A stretch of DNA of 64,000 nucleotides from RGDT01 sp964630925 (lineage in GTDB: Bacteria; Planctomycetota; Planctomycetia; Gemmatales; Gemmataceae). Below the pieces are notes generated by a model that was not told the DNA's origin, ran no database searches, and saw nothing but the letters and a program-made list of their open reading frames with translations. The stretch covers positions 9,553 through 73,552 of the forward strand of contig CAZVZK010000039.1 in the NCBI GenBank assembly GCA_964630925.1. The letters are read 5' to 3'. Shown piece by piece: positions 49,797 through 58,472 of this stretch. Position 1 is the stretch's first letter. Each line of letters starts with the position of its first letter. The position numbers were made by a program, and so were the translations under genes.

Positions 49797-52100
49797 TCAA
49801 GGCCCGCCGGCCAGCAGGAACACCAGGCCCTGTAGGCTCGCGCGCAGACCGCCAAGGTCGGCCCGCGCACGCTCGTCGAACGTCTCCTCGGTCAGCCTCC
49901 CGTCGAGCTTCAGCAACACCTCCAGGGCCTTCTGTCGCTCCTTGTCCCGCCCCAACTTGCGGGCGACGGCGAAGAGCAGCCCATGGCTATCCTTCCTCGT
50001 CAGCGAGGACATTGATCGATCGGCCAGCTCCTCCACCAGCGGCAGGCACGCCTTCAGGTCGTCCGCATCGCAGGCGTCCAGCACGTTTCGATCCATGAGC
50101 GGCAGGAGTGTCACCCCAGCCGTCGCCACGAGCACCGCCTGTTGCAGCGTGGCACTGTCGGGGGCAAAGAGGGCGGTGTCCAGGTTCTTGCCGTCGTACC
50201 GTTTCGCCGTCATGGGGAGGAGGACGCCCGCCGTCAGCCGCCCGTATTCACGCCACTTCTTCCGGGCCAGGAGCATCTGCGCCAAGAGGATGGTACGGCT
50301 GAGGCGTTCCTCGTCGTTCTTCGCGGCCTCGGCCTCCCGGCGGAAGTGGGCCTCGCCGTCCTCCGCCGCCCCCAGGCTCAGGAGGACCTCGCCCTGGTAC
50401 AGGTCGCGCAGGAGCTGGCCGGACAGGGTCGCGGGGCTGGCCAGCTCCGTAAACCACTCCTCCACGCGCCGGCCGCCGAGCTGTATCTGGACGCCGATTC
50501 GGGCGGCGTTGGCGAACGACGGCGCGAACGTCTTGCGGAACCGCTCCAGCTTGACCTTCGCCTCTCCCTCGCGTTTCAGCTTCGTCAGGCAGTACGACTC
50601 GAAGAACGAGAAGTCCTCCGTGGCCGCCCGGCGCTCGCCCTCCTTGCCCACCTTGGCCTCCCCCGCCCGCGCCTGCTCGTACCAGCGCCACGCCTCGGCG
50701 TAGTCGCGTTTCAGCAGATGGTAGTGCCCGACCTGCGCCTTCTCGGCGGGGCTGACCGGCATCCACGTCAGCTCGCCGGTGGCCACGTCGATCACGGCGG
50801 CGGGGTCGCCGGGGCGGAGGGCCGACCCCAGCGCCGCCGCCAGCCAGGAGCGGTGGCTCGGCGTGAACGTGCCCCAGAAGGACAGCTTGTTGTCGGCGGG
50901 GGACCAGTGAGGGAACGTGACGCGCACGCCCGAGAGGGCCACGCGGCCCGGCGCGTCGGCGCCACCTGGGGCGAGGAAGATCTGGTCGCGCGCCAGGGGG
51001 TCTGGCACGAGCAGGAGTGCCTTCCAGCCGTCCCACTCCTTGTCGAAATCGTGGGCGACGTAGGCGAGATGCTGGCCGTCCGCGCTCCAGCCGACGAGCT
51101 GGCGGACGGATGCCGTCTTGAGGGCGGGGCCGACCTTGCCCCCCGCCGCGACGCGGATCTCCGTGCCCTGGACCACCCCGAGACGCCCGTCCTTCGCCCA
51201 GCGCAGGTCGCGGGAGGGTTGGTCCGACTCACCCAGCCGCGTCACCGTCCGCTTCGCCAGGTCGCCGACGCTGAGCAGATGCTTCCCCTTCTGGCCCTCG
51301 TGCGAGGCGAAGGCGAACCGTCCGCCCTTCTCCCAGGCGGGGGTCGTGGCCCGCAACTGCTCGATGGTCGAGGGCAGCGCCCCGGCGGCCAGCGCCTGCG
51401 ATCCGGGGACGTGCCACCAGTCACCGCCTCCGGGCTTGCCGATCCAGATGCCCGCATCATCAGCACGCGCCCCACCCCGGACGCAGACGAGGTGTTCGTT
51501 GTCGGGCGCCCAGTCGAAGATGATCGCCGCCGAACGATGCGGGAAGGCGGGCTTCTTCGCCTTCGTGGCGAGGTCGAACACGGACACGCCATGCCCGCGG
51601 CCTTCCTCGCCGTCGAGGAAGAGGATGCGATCGCCCTTCGGGTGCCAGCGCACCGCCAGGTTGGCGGCGACGTAGCCGACGTGGTCGCACCGCGCCGAGA
51701 ACAGCACTTCGGGCCTGTCACCATCCTTGTCGCCGCGGAGCCAGCAGGTGTAGACGACGGGGCGCTGCGTGTGGATGGCCCCGGCGGGATCGCTGGTGTT
51801 CGTCGCAGTGGTGGCCTGGGGGTCGCCGTCGCGGGGCTTGGCCGTGGTGAAGATCAGCCTCCTGTCGGTGGGGCTGAACAGCGGCGAGCTGGACGCCAGG
51901 GTGTCCTTCGTCGGCGTGAAGATCTTGCGGAGCGCCCCGCCCCTGTCGTCGGCGACGAAGACGCCCTCGGCCCCGTGCTGGAAGCCGACGTTCTTCCCGT
52001 CGGAGGAGAAGTTGATCTGGCGGTTCTCGCGGACGGGGGAGCAGCCGGACGTGAGGGCCGCGATGAGCGCGGCGATGCAGCCGGCGCGATGCAGGCGCAT
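49797..52100 (-). CDS. Secreted lipoprotein with TolB-like beta-propeller and helical tail
   Basis: The start at 52100 gives 767 residues with a lipobox (LIAALTSGC). From about 25 to 430 the sequence shows WD40/TolB-like propeller blades: INFSSDGKNVGFQHGAEGVF, SSSPLFSPTDRRLIFTTAKP, HLVCVRGGARADDAGIWIGK and VRLALSGVRVTFPHWSPADN-type strands. The region from about 440 on is helical with TPR-like repeats (WYEQARAGEAKVGKEGERRA). Propellers of this kind often bind proteins in the periplasm. No enzymatic motif is seen. The name is by fold resemblance. Confidence 0.72.
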   Translation of the reverse strand: MRLHRAGCIAALIAALTSGCSPVRENRQINFSSDGKNVGFQHGAEGVFVADDRGGALRKIFTPTKDTLASSSPLFSPTDRRLIFTTAKPRDGDPQATTATNTSDPAGAIHTQRPVVYTCWLRGDKDGDRPEVLFSARCDHVGYVAANLAVRWHPKGDRILFLDGEEGRGHGVSVFDLATKAKKPAFPHRSAAIIFDWAPDNEHLVCVRGGARADDAGIWIGKPGGGDWWHVPGSQALAAGALPSTIEQLRATTPAWEKGGRFAFASHEGQKGKHLLSVGDLAKRTVTRLGESDQPSRDLRWAKDGRLGVVQGTEIRVAAGGKVGPALKTASVRQLVGWSADGQHLAYVAHDFDKEWDGWKALLLVPDPLARDQIFLAPGGADAPGRVALSGVRVTFPHWSPADNKLSFWGTFTPSHRSWLAAALGSALRPGDPAAVIDVATGELTWMPVSPAEKAQVGHYHLLKRDYAEAWRWYEQARAGEAKVGKEGERRAATEDFSFFESYCLTKLKREGEAKVKLERFRKTFAPSFANAARIGVQIQLGGRRVEEWFTELASPATLSGQLLRDLYQGEVLLSLGAAEDGEAHFRREAEAAKNDEERLSRTILLAQMLLARKKWREYGRLTAGVLLPMTAKRYDGKNLDTALFAPDSATLQQAVLVATAGVTLLPLMDRNVLDACDADDLKACLPLVEELADRSMSSLTRKDSHGLLFAVARKLGRDKERQKALEVLLKLDGRLTEETFDERARADLGGLRASLQGLVFLLAGGP

Positions 52101-52303
52101 GGGGGACTCCTGAGGCTCAGGTGCGGCGGAGCGAGGCGGATTTGGGAGATCGGATTGAGGGCCCCTGGGCCCGAAGGCCGACACGTCGCGTGGCGGTTCA
52201 CGTCGGGCTTCGGCCTGGCGGCCTCAACCGGGGCAGGCCCGGCCTACAAGATGTGAGCCGCGAAGCTCCGACTTATTCCCGCCCATCCGCCGAATCCACC
52301 CCA

Positions 52304-53365
52304 TCACGCCTTGAGGATCGTGTACCCCCTGTTCTCGAACGCCACGATCTCGTCGCCGAATGCATCCGCCACCGACCCCGCCACCTCGTCCGGCAGCTTC
52401 GTCACCAGGAAGAACCGGCCTTGCGGCGTCAGCAGCTTCTTCGCCCGCTTGATGAAGAGCTGAGCCACCGCGCTGTTGGCGAAGTACGGCGGGTTGGCGA
52501 TGGCCACGTCGAAGCTATCCTCCGCCGGCCCTTCCACCGTCGCCGTCGCATGCACCTCCAGCGACGTGACGCCGTTGGCCCGCGCGTTCAGGTCGGCCAG
52601 GGCCGCCGCCCGCGCGTTGCTGTCGATGAACGCGACGTGCCCGCCCGGCCCGGCCTTCTGCCACGCGAACACGCCGTTGGTGCCCACGCCGCAGCCCAGG
52701 TCCAGCACGCGGTCGCCCGGCTCGACCTCCATCACCTCGCACAGGGCCCGAGCCCCGTCGTCGAACTTGCCGTAGGAGAACGTCCCGGGCCGCGACACGA
52801 ACCGGCACGGCGTCCCGTCCCCCAGGCGCGACTGGAACGTCACTTCGTGCCGACGCCGGGGCCGCTCGCCCTCGCGCTGGCACCACAGGACGCTCTTCAG
52901 GTCCTCGCTGTCGTGGGGCGGCGTGTGGACCTTGCCGAACACCTTCTTGAGCTGCGTGGGGAAGAACCCGTCGGAGTCGTACGGCGACCAGACGTAGAAC
53001 GCGCCCTTGTCGGCGAGGATGTGCCACGCCTGCTCGATCATGTCGATCTTCAGCTCGCGTTCGCCGCCGCGTGGCGGCAGGTACACCGCCGACTTGAAGC
53101 CGCCGGGCAGGTCCCACAGGTCGGGGTGGACGGCCACGGTGGCGGTCCGGCCGCGCTCGGCGAGCATCTCGCGGAGGCGGCCGGCCTGGTGGTGGTCCAT
53201 CTGATAGCAGACGGGCTCCAATCCGGGGCACGCGGACACGAGGTTGCACACTTCGGCGGGCGAGCCGAGGACGACGGCGGCGGGGGCCTGCACCTTGGCG
53301 GGCAGGAACGCCGGCACCGGACGCTGGCTCAAGGGCCGCTGCTGCTTCTTCCGCCGCGTAGTCAT
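52304..53365 (-). CDS. RsmC/RlmG-like class I SAM-dependent rRNA methyltransferase
   Basis: The start at 53365 (MTTRRKKQQRPLSQRP) gives 353 residues; the open frame extends further upstream into unrelated sequence. The N-terminal half is a catalytically dead methyltransferase-like domain of the RsmC type; the C-terminal half has the SAM motif VLDLGCGVGTNGVF near residue 228 and the NPPYF motif near 286, diagnostic of N-methylation of guanine or adenine. RsmC and RlmG methylate guanine N2 in 16S and 23S rRNA. The target here is unknown. Confidence 0.85.
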   Translation of the reverse strand: MTTRRKKQQRPLSQRPVPAFLPAKVQAPAAVVLGSPAEVCNLVSACPGLEPVCYQMDHHQAGRLREMLAERGRTATVAVHPDLWDLPGGFKSAVYLPPRGGERELKIDMIEQAWHILADKGAFYVWSPYDSDGFFPTQLKKVFGKVHTPPHDSEDLKSVLWCQREGERPRRRHEVTFQSRLGDGTPCRFVSRPGTFSYGKFDDGARALCEVMEVEPGDRVLDLGCGVGTNGVFAWQKAGPGGHVAFIDSNARAAALADLNARANGVTSLEVHATATVEGPAEDSFDVAIANPPYFANSAVAQLFIKRAKKLLTPQGRFFLVTKLPDEVAGSVADAFGDEIVAFENRGYTILKA

Positions 53366-53414
53366 CTGGCGCGTATTTCCTTGTCGTGGCGTAAGGCGTC
53401 GTGCCGGCTTTGTC

Positions 53415-53519
53415 GTAGAGCACGCATCCTGCGTGCTCGGGAGCACGCCGGAAGCGTGCTCTACGGGGAGAGTCGGATACCAAACGATAGGCGTCCCGAG
53501 CGGCCCTGACAAGGGCCGC
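53415..53519. repeat. Tandem GAGCACGC hairpins and an adjacent GC hairpin
   Basis: Two adjacent hairpins, GAGCACGC-ATCCT-GCGTGCTC (53418-53438) and GAGCACGC-CGGAA-GCGTGCTC (53441-53461), share arms, so GTAGAGCACGC (53415-53425) also pairs with GCGTGCTCTAC (53454-53464). A third hairpin GCGGCCCT-GACA-AGGGCCGC is at 53500-53519. They lie in the 231-base divergent gap between the methyltransferase and permease genes. Confidence 0.8.
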
Positions 53520-53535
53520 CCCGCCCCCCGCCCCC

Positions 53536-53574
53536 TATAATCGCCCTTCATGCCCGGCCCGTACCGGGCCGGGC
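53536..53574 (+). promoter_or_regulatory. TATAAT box and 5'-leader hairpin of the permease gene
   Basis: A perfect TATAAT lies at 53536-53541, 55 bases before the permease ATG. Eleven bases on, GCCCGGCCCG (53552-53561) and CGGGCCGGGC (53565-53574) form a 10-bp stem with a 3-base loop. If transcription starts about 7 bases after the box, the hairpin would be near the 5' end of the mRNA and could protect it. No -35 was identified. Confidence 0.5.
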
Positions 53575-53596
53575 GTCCTCGGGCAACACACACAAC

Positions 53597-56395
53597 ATGA
53601 GCGACCCCGGCAAACCCGCCCCTTCGTCCAGCTCCGCCGAGGCACCCACCACGATGAGCCGCCGCCTGATGCAGGGCGCCGGCGTCATCATCGTCAGTAG
53701 CGTGATGTTCTCCTTCATCAACTACTGGCGCACCGCCGCCGTCGTCCTGTGCGACCTCGCCAGCACCGCCTACTACATCGGGGCCATCGTCGAGCAGTCC
53801 GTCGGCCCGGCCGCCCCGTGGTTCATCCTCGCCGTCATGTGCTTCTCGTACATGGTGCGCTGGGTCTACATCGAGAGCTGCACCCTGTTCGTCCGCGGCG
53901 GCGTGTACCGCGTCGTCCGCGAGGCGATGGGGCCGCTCATGGCCAAGATCGCCGTCTCCGCCCTCCTCTTCGACTACATCCTCACCGGGCCCATCTCCAG
54001 CGTCTCCGCCGGCCACTACCTCATCGGCCTGCTCCTCGACCTGCTGAAACTCGGCAACATCAAAGTCGATGTCAACGACCCGAGCGTGAAACTGCTGAAG
54101 AACTGGGGCGCGGTCCTCCTCGCCTGCTCCGTCACCATCTACTTCTTCTACCAGAACCTCAAGGGCATCCACGAGTCGAGCGAGCGTGCCCTCCAGATCA
54201 TGGGCCTGACCACGATCATGGGCTTCATCCTCATCGTGTGGTGCCTCATCACCCTGGCGGTGAGGGGCCCGGCCAACGAGTTCCCCTCGCCCGTCCCCAA
54301 CATCCAGCCGCGTCTCAACCCCGCCGTGGACGTGCCCGACATCGACGAGAAGACGGGCAAGCAGAAGCTCGACGAGCAGGGCCGCCCCCTGACGAAGAAC
54401 CCGCAGATGGACCCCACCGGCTTCCTGCACCACTCGCAGATGGCCAAGGACCTGCGCGGCAAGCCCGTCATCGACCCCGAGACCGGGGAGCAGGTGAAGG
54501 GGCCCGACGGCAACCCGAAGTACAAGCGCGACCCGGGCTTCAGTTGGCTGTCGATCATCGGACTGATGGGGCTGTTCATCGCCTTCGGGCACTCCATCCT
54601 CGCCATGTCCGGCGAGGAGACGCTGGCGCAGGTGTACCGTGAGGTCGAGTCGCCCAAGCTGCCCAACTTCATGAAGGCGGCCTTCATCGTCTTCGTCTAC
54701 AGCCTCGTCCTCACAGCCGGCATCAGCTTCCTCGCCGTCCTGCTCATCCCCGACAAGGAGCGCCTGCCCCAGTACGCCGGCAACCTGCTGGGCGGCCTGG
54801 CCATGAACGTCATCGGCCCGACGTGGCTGCGCATCCTCCTCCAGGCCGCGGTGGTGCTCGTCGGCTTCCTCATCCTGTCCGGCGCCGTGAACACGGCCAT
54901 CATCGGCTCCAACGGCGTCCTCAACCGGGTGGCCGAGGACGGCGTCGTCCCCGACTGGTTCCTCAAGCCGCACCCGCACTACGGCACCACCTACCGCCTG
55001 CTGTACCTCATCCTCGGGCTACAGCTGGCCACCATCGTCCTCAGCCAGGGCGACGTGTTCATCCTGGGCGAGGCCTACGCCTTCGGCGTGGTGTGGAGCT
55101 TCGTCTTCCAGGCCCTGTCGATGATGGTGCTGCGCTTCACCAAGCCGCAGGCACGCGAGTTCAAGGTGCCGTTCAACATCCCCATCGGCGGGGGCAAGGA
55201 GATCCCCGTCGGCCTGGGGATCATCCTCATCATCCTGCTCATCTCGGCGGTGATGAACCTCCTGACCAAGGAGTACGCCACCATCTTCGGCAGCCTGTTC
55301 ACCCTCGCCTTCTTCATCCTCTTCACCGTCTCCGAGCGTTACAACGCCCACAAGCTGAAGGGCCAGAAGCACGAGCACATCGAGCAGTTCAACCGCCAGA
55401 CCTCGCAGGAGGTCACCAGCGAGTCGCTGGGCATGACGAAGCACTACCGCAAGCTTGTGTCGATCCGCTCGACGCAGAACCTGTTCATGCTCGAGAAGGC
55501 CCTGGCCGAGGCCGACCCCGAGACCACCGGCATGGTGGTGATGACCGCCAAGTTCATCCCGCCCGGCACGGAGAGCAACGCCGCCGCCTACGAGAACGTC
55601 GAGCTGGATGAGTACGACAAGCAGTTGATGACGGCGGTGGTGGACCGGGCCGAGAAGGCCGGCAAGGAGGTGAAGCCGCTGATCATCCCGACGAACAACC
55701 CGTTGCACGCCATGCTCAAGACGGCCAAGGACATCCAGGCGCATGAATTGGTCATCGGGGCGAGCAACAAGTACACCGCCGACGAGCAGTTCGAGCAGAT
55801 CGCCTTCTACTGGATCAGCCTGCACGACGGCCACCCCGCCCCACTCACCGTGCGCGTGCTGTCACGCGAGCGTGACATGTACCTCGACCTGGCCGGGGGC
55901 AACCGCATCCCCAAGATCAGCGAGCGCCGCGCCCGGTCCGTGGACGAGCTGCGTGCCGCCGGCATCGGCGTGGACCGCGTCCTCGTCCTCCACGACGGCA
56001 GCCCCGCCAACAGCGACCTGTTCAGCTCCGTCCTCACCATGCTCGACGAGAAGGTCGTCCTGGGCCTGGCCTCCATCGTCGCGCCCGGCTCCGACCCGCT
56101 CAACGGCCACTCCGTCGTCCGCCAGGACGAGGAGCGGGCACGCCAGGTGGAGCGTGCGCTGCGCAAGCACGAGCTGAAGGTCGGCGACGGCCCGGAGATC
56201 GTCGAGCTGGCGAAGCGGGAGCTGTACGACCTGATCATCATCCCGCTGCCGGCGGAGTCGCCGACGGACCCGCTCGGCCACCTGGACGCGCGCGGGCAGC
56301 ACATCATCCGCCACGCCCACTGCCGCGTCATGCTCGTCACCGCGCCCATCATCCCGCAGGAGATCGTCGATCACACGCCGTCGGCGCGGCCATGA
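53597..56395 (+). CDS. APC-superfamily permease with two C-terminal universal-stress-like domains
   Basis: The 932-residue product starts with an APC-type (amino acid/cation-coupled) transporter of about 12 helices (residues about 25-600): MFSFINYWRTAAVVLCDLAS, PISSVSAGHYLIGLLLDLLK and a conserved HSILAMSGEETLAQVYREVE. A hydrophilic loop of about 80 residues (about 235-315, rich in Asp, Pro and Lys) interrupts the helices. From about 615 two UspA-like domains follow (VIGASNKYTADEQFEQIA; DLIIIPLPAESPTDPLGHLD). Transporter plus Usp tails are known in cationic amino acid permeases; substrate unknown. A 20-bp palindromic terminator follows. Confidence 0.86.
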   Translation: MSDPGKPAPSSSSAEAPTTMSRRLMQGAGVIIVSSVMFSFINYWRTAAVVLCDLASTAYYIGAIVEQSVGPAAPWFILAVMCFSYMVRWVYIESCTLFVRGGVYRVVREAMGPLMAKIAVSALLFDYILTGPISSVSAGHYLIGLLLDLLKLGNIKVDVNDPSVKLLKNWGAVLLACSVTIYFFYQNLKGIHESSERALQIMGLTTIMGFILIVWCLITLAVRGPANEFPSPVPNIQPRLNPAVDVPDIDEKTGKQKLDEQGRPLTKNPQMDPTGFLHHSQMAKDLRGKPVIDPETGEQVKGPDGNPKYKRDPGFSWLSIIGLMGLFIAFGHSILAMSGEETLAQVYREVESPKLPNFMKAAFIVFVYSLVLTAGISFLAVLLIPDKERLPQYAGNLLGGLAMNVIGPTWLRILLQAAVVLVGFLILSGAVNTAIIGSNGVLNRVAEDGVVPDWFLKPHPHYGTTYRLLYLILGLQLATIVLSQGDVFILGEAYAFGVVWSFVFQALSMMVLRFTKPQAREFKVPFNIPIGGGKEIPVGLGIILIILLISAVMNLLTKEYATIFGSLFTLAFFILFTVSERYNAHKLKGQKHEHIEQFNRQTSQEVTSESLGMTKHYRKLVSIRSTQNLFMLEKALAEADPETTGMVVMTAKFIPPGTESNAAAYENVELDEYDKQLMTAVVDRAEKAGKEVKPLIIPTNNPLHAMLKTAKDIQAHELVIGASNKYTADEQFEQIAFYWISLHDGHPAPLTVRVLSRERDMYLDLAGGNRIPKISERRARSVDELRAAGIGVDRVLVLHDGSPANSDLFSSVLTMLDEKVVLGLASIVAPGSDPLNGHSVVRQDEERARQVERALRKHELKVGDGPEIVELAKRELYDLIIIPLPAESPTDPLGHLDARGQHIIRHAHCRVMLVTAPIIPQEIVDHTPSARP

Positions 56396-56401
56396 GTGAT
56401 G

Positions 56402-56480
56402 GCGGAAGGGATGAGGGATGAAAGAAGAACAGTTACGTGTCTTCTTTCATCCCTCATCCCTCCTCCTTCATCCCTTCCGC
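56402..56480. terminator. Bidirectional hairpin between convergent genes
   Basis: GGGATGAGGGATGAAAGAAG (56408-56427) pairs perfectly with CTTCTTTCATCCCTCATCCC (56441-56460) over 20 bp with a 13-base loop. The tip GCGGAAGGGATGA (56402-56414) also pairs with TCATCCCTTCCGC (56468-56480). It lies between the permease stop and the convergent epimerase stop at 56480. Confidence 0.75.
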
Positions 56481-57244
56481 TAGACGAGGCTCTCCAGCAG
56501 GTACTTGAGTTTGCGCACCTCCGGCTCCATCGCGAACGGCGCGTCCGGGATGTCGCGGATGTCCACGCTGAGCGCCAGGCCGTAGCGGCACCGCGCCAGC
56601 TGGGCGATGATGCGCCCGTACTCGACCTCGCCCTGGCCCACCTTCACCTGGAACTGGTTCGGCCCGCGGCCCGTGTCGCGCAGCCGGACGTGCCGCACGT
56701 ACGGGAACACCTCGTCGTGGCACTTGCCCTGGTGCGGCCCGGCGATGTAGTGGCTCGGGTCCAGGGTCAGGCACAGGCCAGGGACGCTCTCGCACAGCTT
56801 GACGGCGCCCTCGGGCGTCTCCGTGTGCGTCCCCGTCAGCGTCTCGGCACAGATCAGGACGCCGTCGGCGGCGGCGATCCGGACCATCTTGCCCAGCCGG
56901 GCCGCCTCGTCGGCGAGGGGCACATCGGGGCCGGCGGGGCGCACCGTGATCAGGGGCACCGCGTTGATGCGTGCGAGCCGGCAGAGGGCGCGGAGCTGCC
57001 GATGCTCCTCCTCCTCGGAGCCGGCCTCGAAGGCGGCGTGGAACGCCGCCGGCATCAGGCCGGGGCCGTGCTTCAGCTTGGCCGAGGCGGCCATCACGTC
57101 GGCGGCCACCTGGGAAGGTTTGAGGTGGTGGCCGTTCTCGTGGATGGCGATGTCGTACTTCCCGAAGCGCAGCTCGGCGATCTTGCGCAGCGCCACGTCC
57201 AGCGGGTGGCTCCCGAAGCACTGGGTCGAACAAGCGACGAACAC
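56480..57244 (-). CDS. Sugar phosphate isomerase/epimerase-like TIM-barrel protein
   Basis: The start is a GTG at 57242-57244 (GGGAGGGGAAGCC just before it), giving 254 residues. The pattern ACSTQCFGSHPLDVALRKIA and YDIAIHENGHHL opens the AP-endonuclease-2/xylose-isomerase TIM barrel; CAETLTGTHTETPEGAVKLC and LCLTLDPSHYIAGPHQGK carry metal-ligand Glu and His/Asp positions. Such proteins include xylose isomerase-like, hydroxypyruvate isomerase and inosose dehydratase; the substrate cannot be inferred. It stands alone after a kinase and SUMF1 pair with other genes on the same strand. Confidence 0.82.
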   Translation of the reverse strand: MFVACSTQCFGSHPLDVALRKIAELRFGKYDIAIHENGHHLKPSQVAADVMAASAKLKHGPGLMPAAFHAAFEAGSEEEEHRQLRALCRLARINAVPLITVRPAGPDVPLADEAARLGKMVRIAAADGVLICAETLTGTHTETPEGAVKLCESVPGLCLTLDPSHYIAGPHQGKCHDEVFPYVRHVRLRDTGRGPNQFQVKVGQGEVEYGRIIAQLARCRYGLALSVDIRDIPDAPFAMEPEVRKLKYLLESLV

Positions 57245-57322
57245 GGCTTCCCCTCCCGTTCATCCGATGAGGCGATACGGCGGCCCCCCGGCCGCCCCGC
57301 CCGCATACCGTCGCCCGGGGGA

Positions 57323-57328
57323 ATTGTA
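57323..57328 (-). promoter_or_regulatory. Candidate -10 box (TACAAT) for the isomerase-like gene
   Basis: On the minus strand TACAAT lies 78 bases before the GTG start at 57244. No -35 box is seen. Confidence 0.3.
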
Positions 57329-57346
57329 AAGAGGAAGAATCCGGCC

Positions 57347-58279
57347 TCAGCGCGACACCATGACCACCCGGAAGCCGTCGCGCGGACGCCGCGACTCCGG
57401 CCCGGAGTATTCGCGGCACGCCGCCCGGCAGAACCCCGCGTCGCTGCTCCACGACCCGCCGCGGATCACACGCACCCGCCCCGACTCCGGCCCCGGCGGG
57501 GCCACCCGCGGCGCCACCCGGTAATACGCCTCATCGAACCAGTCGGCGCACCACTCCCACACCCCGCCGTGCATGTCGGACAGCCCGAAGGCGTTCGGCG
57601 GGTAAGACCCCACGGCGGCGGGCCCCTGGTCGTGCCCGCGCCCGAACGCCGCCTGCTCCCTCGTCAGCACGTCCCCGGGGTGGTAGACCGATGCCGTCCC
57701 CGCGCGGCAGGCGTACTCCCACTCCGCCTCCGTCGGCAGCCGGTACACGCGCCCCGCCTCACGCTCCGCCGGCAGCGCCGTCAGCGTCTCGCAGAAGCTT
57801 ACTGCGGCCCCGTGCCCGATGGCGATGACCGGCAGGTCGTCGCCCACGAAAGGGCACGGCGGGGCGTCCGGCAGCACCGCCCGGTACTGCGCCTGCGTCA
57901 CCGCCGTCAGCCCCATCCAGAAGGCGTCCTCGAACGCCACCTCGTGCAGCCCCTCGTCCGCGTAGCGGTCCGCCTCCCCCTCCGGTGATCCCAGCTCGAA
58001 TGCCCCCGGCGGGATCAGCCCCAGACGCATCCCGACGCTGTTGGCCGCCTCCGGCAGGCAGGGCCGCGCCCCCGCCGCCAGAAGCCCCTGCAGCCGCCCC
58101 TGCGGCTCGCCGCGCCCGGGGTCGCCGCGCGGCATGGCGAGGAGCCGCCGCGTGAGGCGCGTCAATTCGGCCCGCTCGGGCTGCCCCGCCTCCTCCAATC
58201 CGTCGGCCAGCGCGAGCCAGACGAGGTCGTCGCGCGGCTCGCGCCGAATGGCCTCCAGCAGGTAACGAAGCGTGTCCAC
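57347..58279 (-). CDS. SUMF1/FGE-like domain protein with N-terminal TIGR02996 companion
   Basis: The GTG start at 58277-58279 gives 310 residues. Residues 1-45 are the companion type (LLEAIRREPRDDLVWLALAD, then GLEEAGQPERAELTR). From about 85 the FGE-sulfatase (SUMF1) fold follows: PPGAFELGSPEGEADRYADE, YRLPTEAEWEYACRAGTA, FGLSDMHGGVWEWCADWF and RVIRGGSWSSDAGFCRAACR. Formylglycine-generating enzymes oxidise a cysteine in sulfatases; in planctomycetes most such proteins are not true FGEs, and the cysteine pair here (C-x3-C) does not match the canonical spacing, so activity is uncertain. Confidence 0.82.
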   Translation of the reverse strand: MDTLRYLLEAIRREPRDDLVWLALADGLEEAGQPERAELTRLTRRLLAMPRGDPGRGEPQGRLQGLLAAGARPCLPEAANSVGMRLGLIPPGAFELGSPEGEADRYADEGLHEVAFEDAFWMGLTAVTQAQYRAVLPDAPPCPFVGDDLPVIAIGHGAAVSFCETLTALPAEREAGRVYRLPTEAEWEYACRAGTASVYHPGDVLTREQAAFGRGHDQGPAAVGSYPPNAFGLSDMHGGVWEWCADWFDEAYYRVAPRVAPPGPESGRVRVIRGGSWSSDAGFCRAACREYSGPESRRPRDGFRVVMVSR

Positions 58280-58312
58280 GTCGGCGCCTTCAGTGACGAG
58301 AGAACAGCCGAA

Positions 58313-58457
58313 TCACCACAGGGACACAGAACAGAGGGGACGGCGGAAGCAAAGGGAAGACAGGCGGAGAGTCAGAAGACAGAGCCCGTCTTCTTCTTCC
58401 GATCTTGTCGTCTTTCTCCTCTTCCTCTTCTCTGTGTCCTCTGTGCCTCTGTGGTGA
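58313..58457. repeat. Palindromic 'CACAGAG' repeat element, copy B (145 bp)
   Basis: The tips are TCACCACAG...GACACAGA and the reverse complement TCTGTGTCCTCTGTGCCTCTGTGGTGA, the same tip sequence as the element at 9153-9304. The interior differs but is also purine-rich on the left and pyrimidine-rich on the right. It lies between the companion-SUMF1 gene and the kinase gene, overlapping neither. Confidence 0.8.
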
Positions 58458-58472
58458 ACTTCCTCCGTCATC

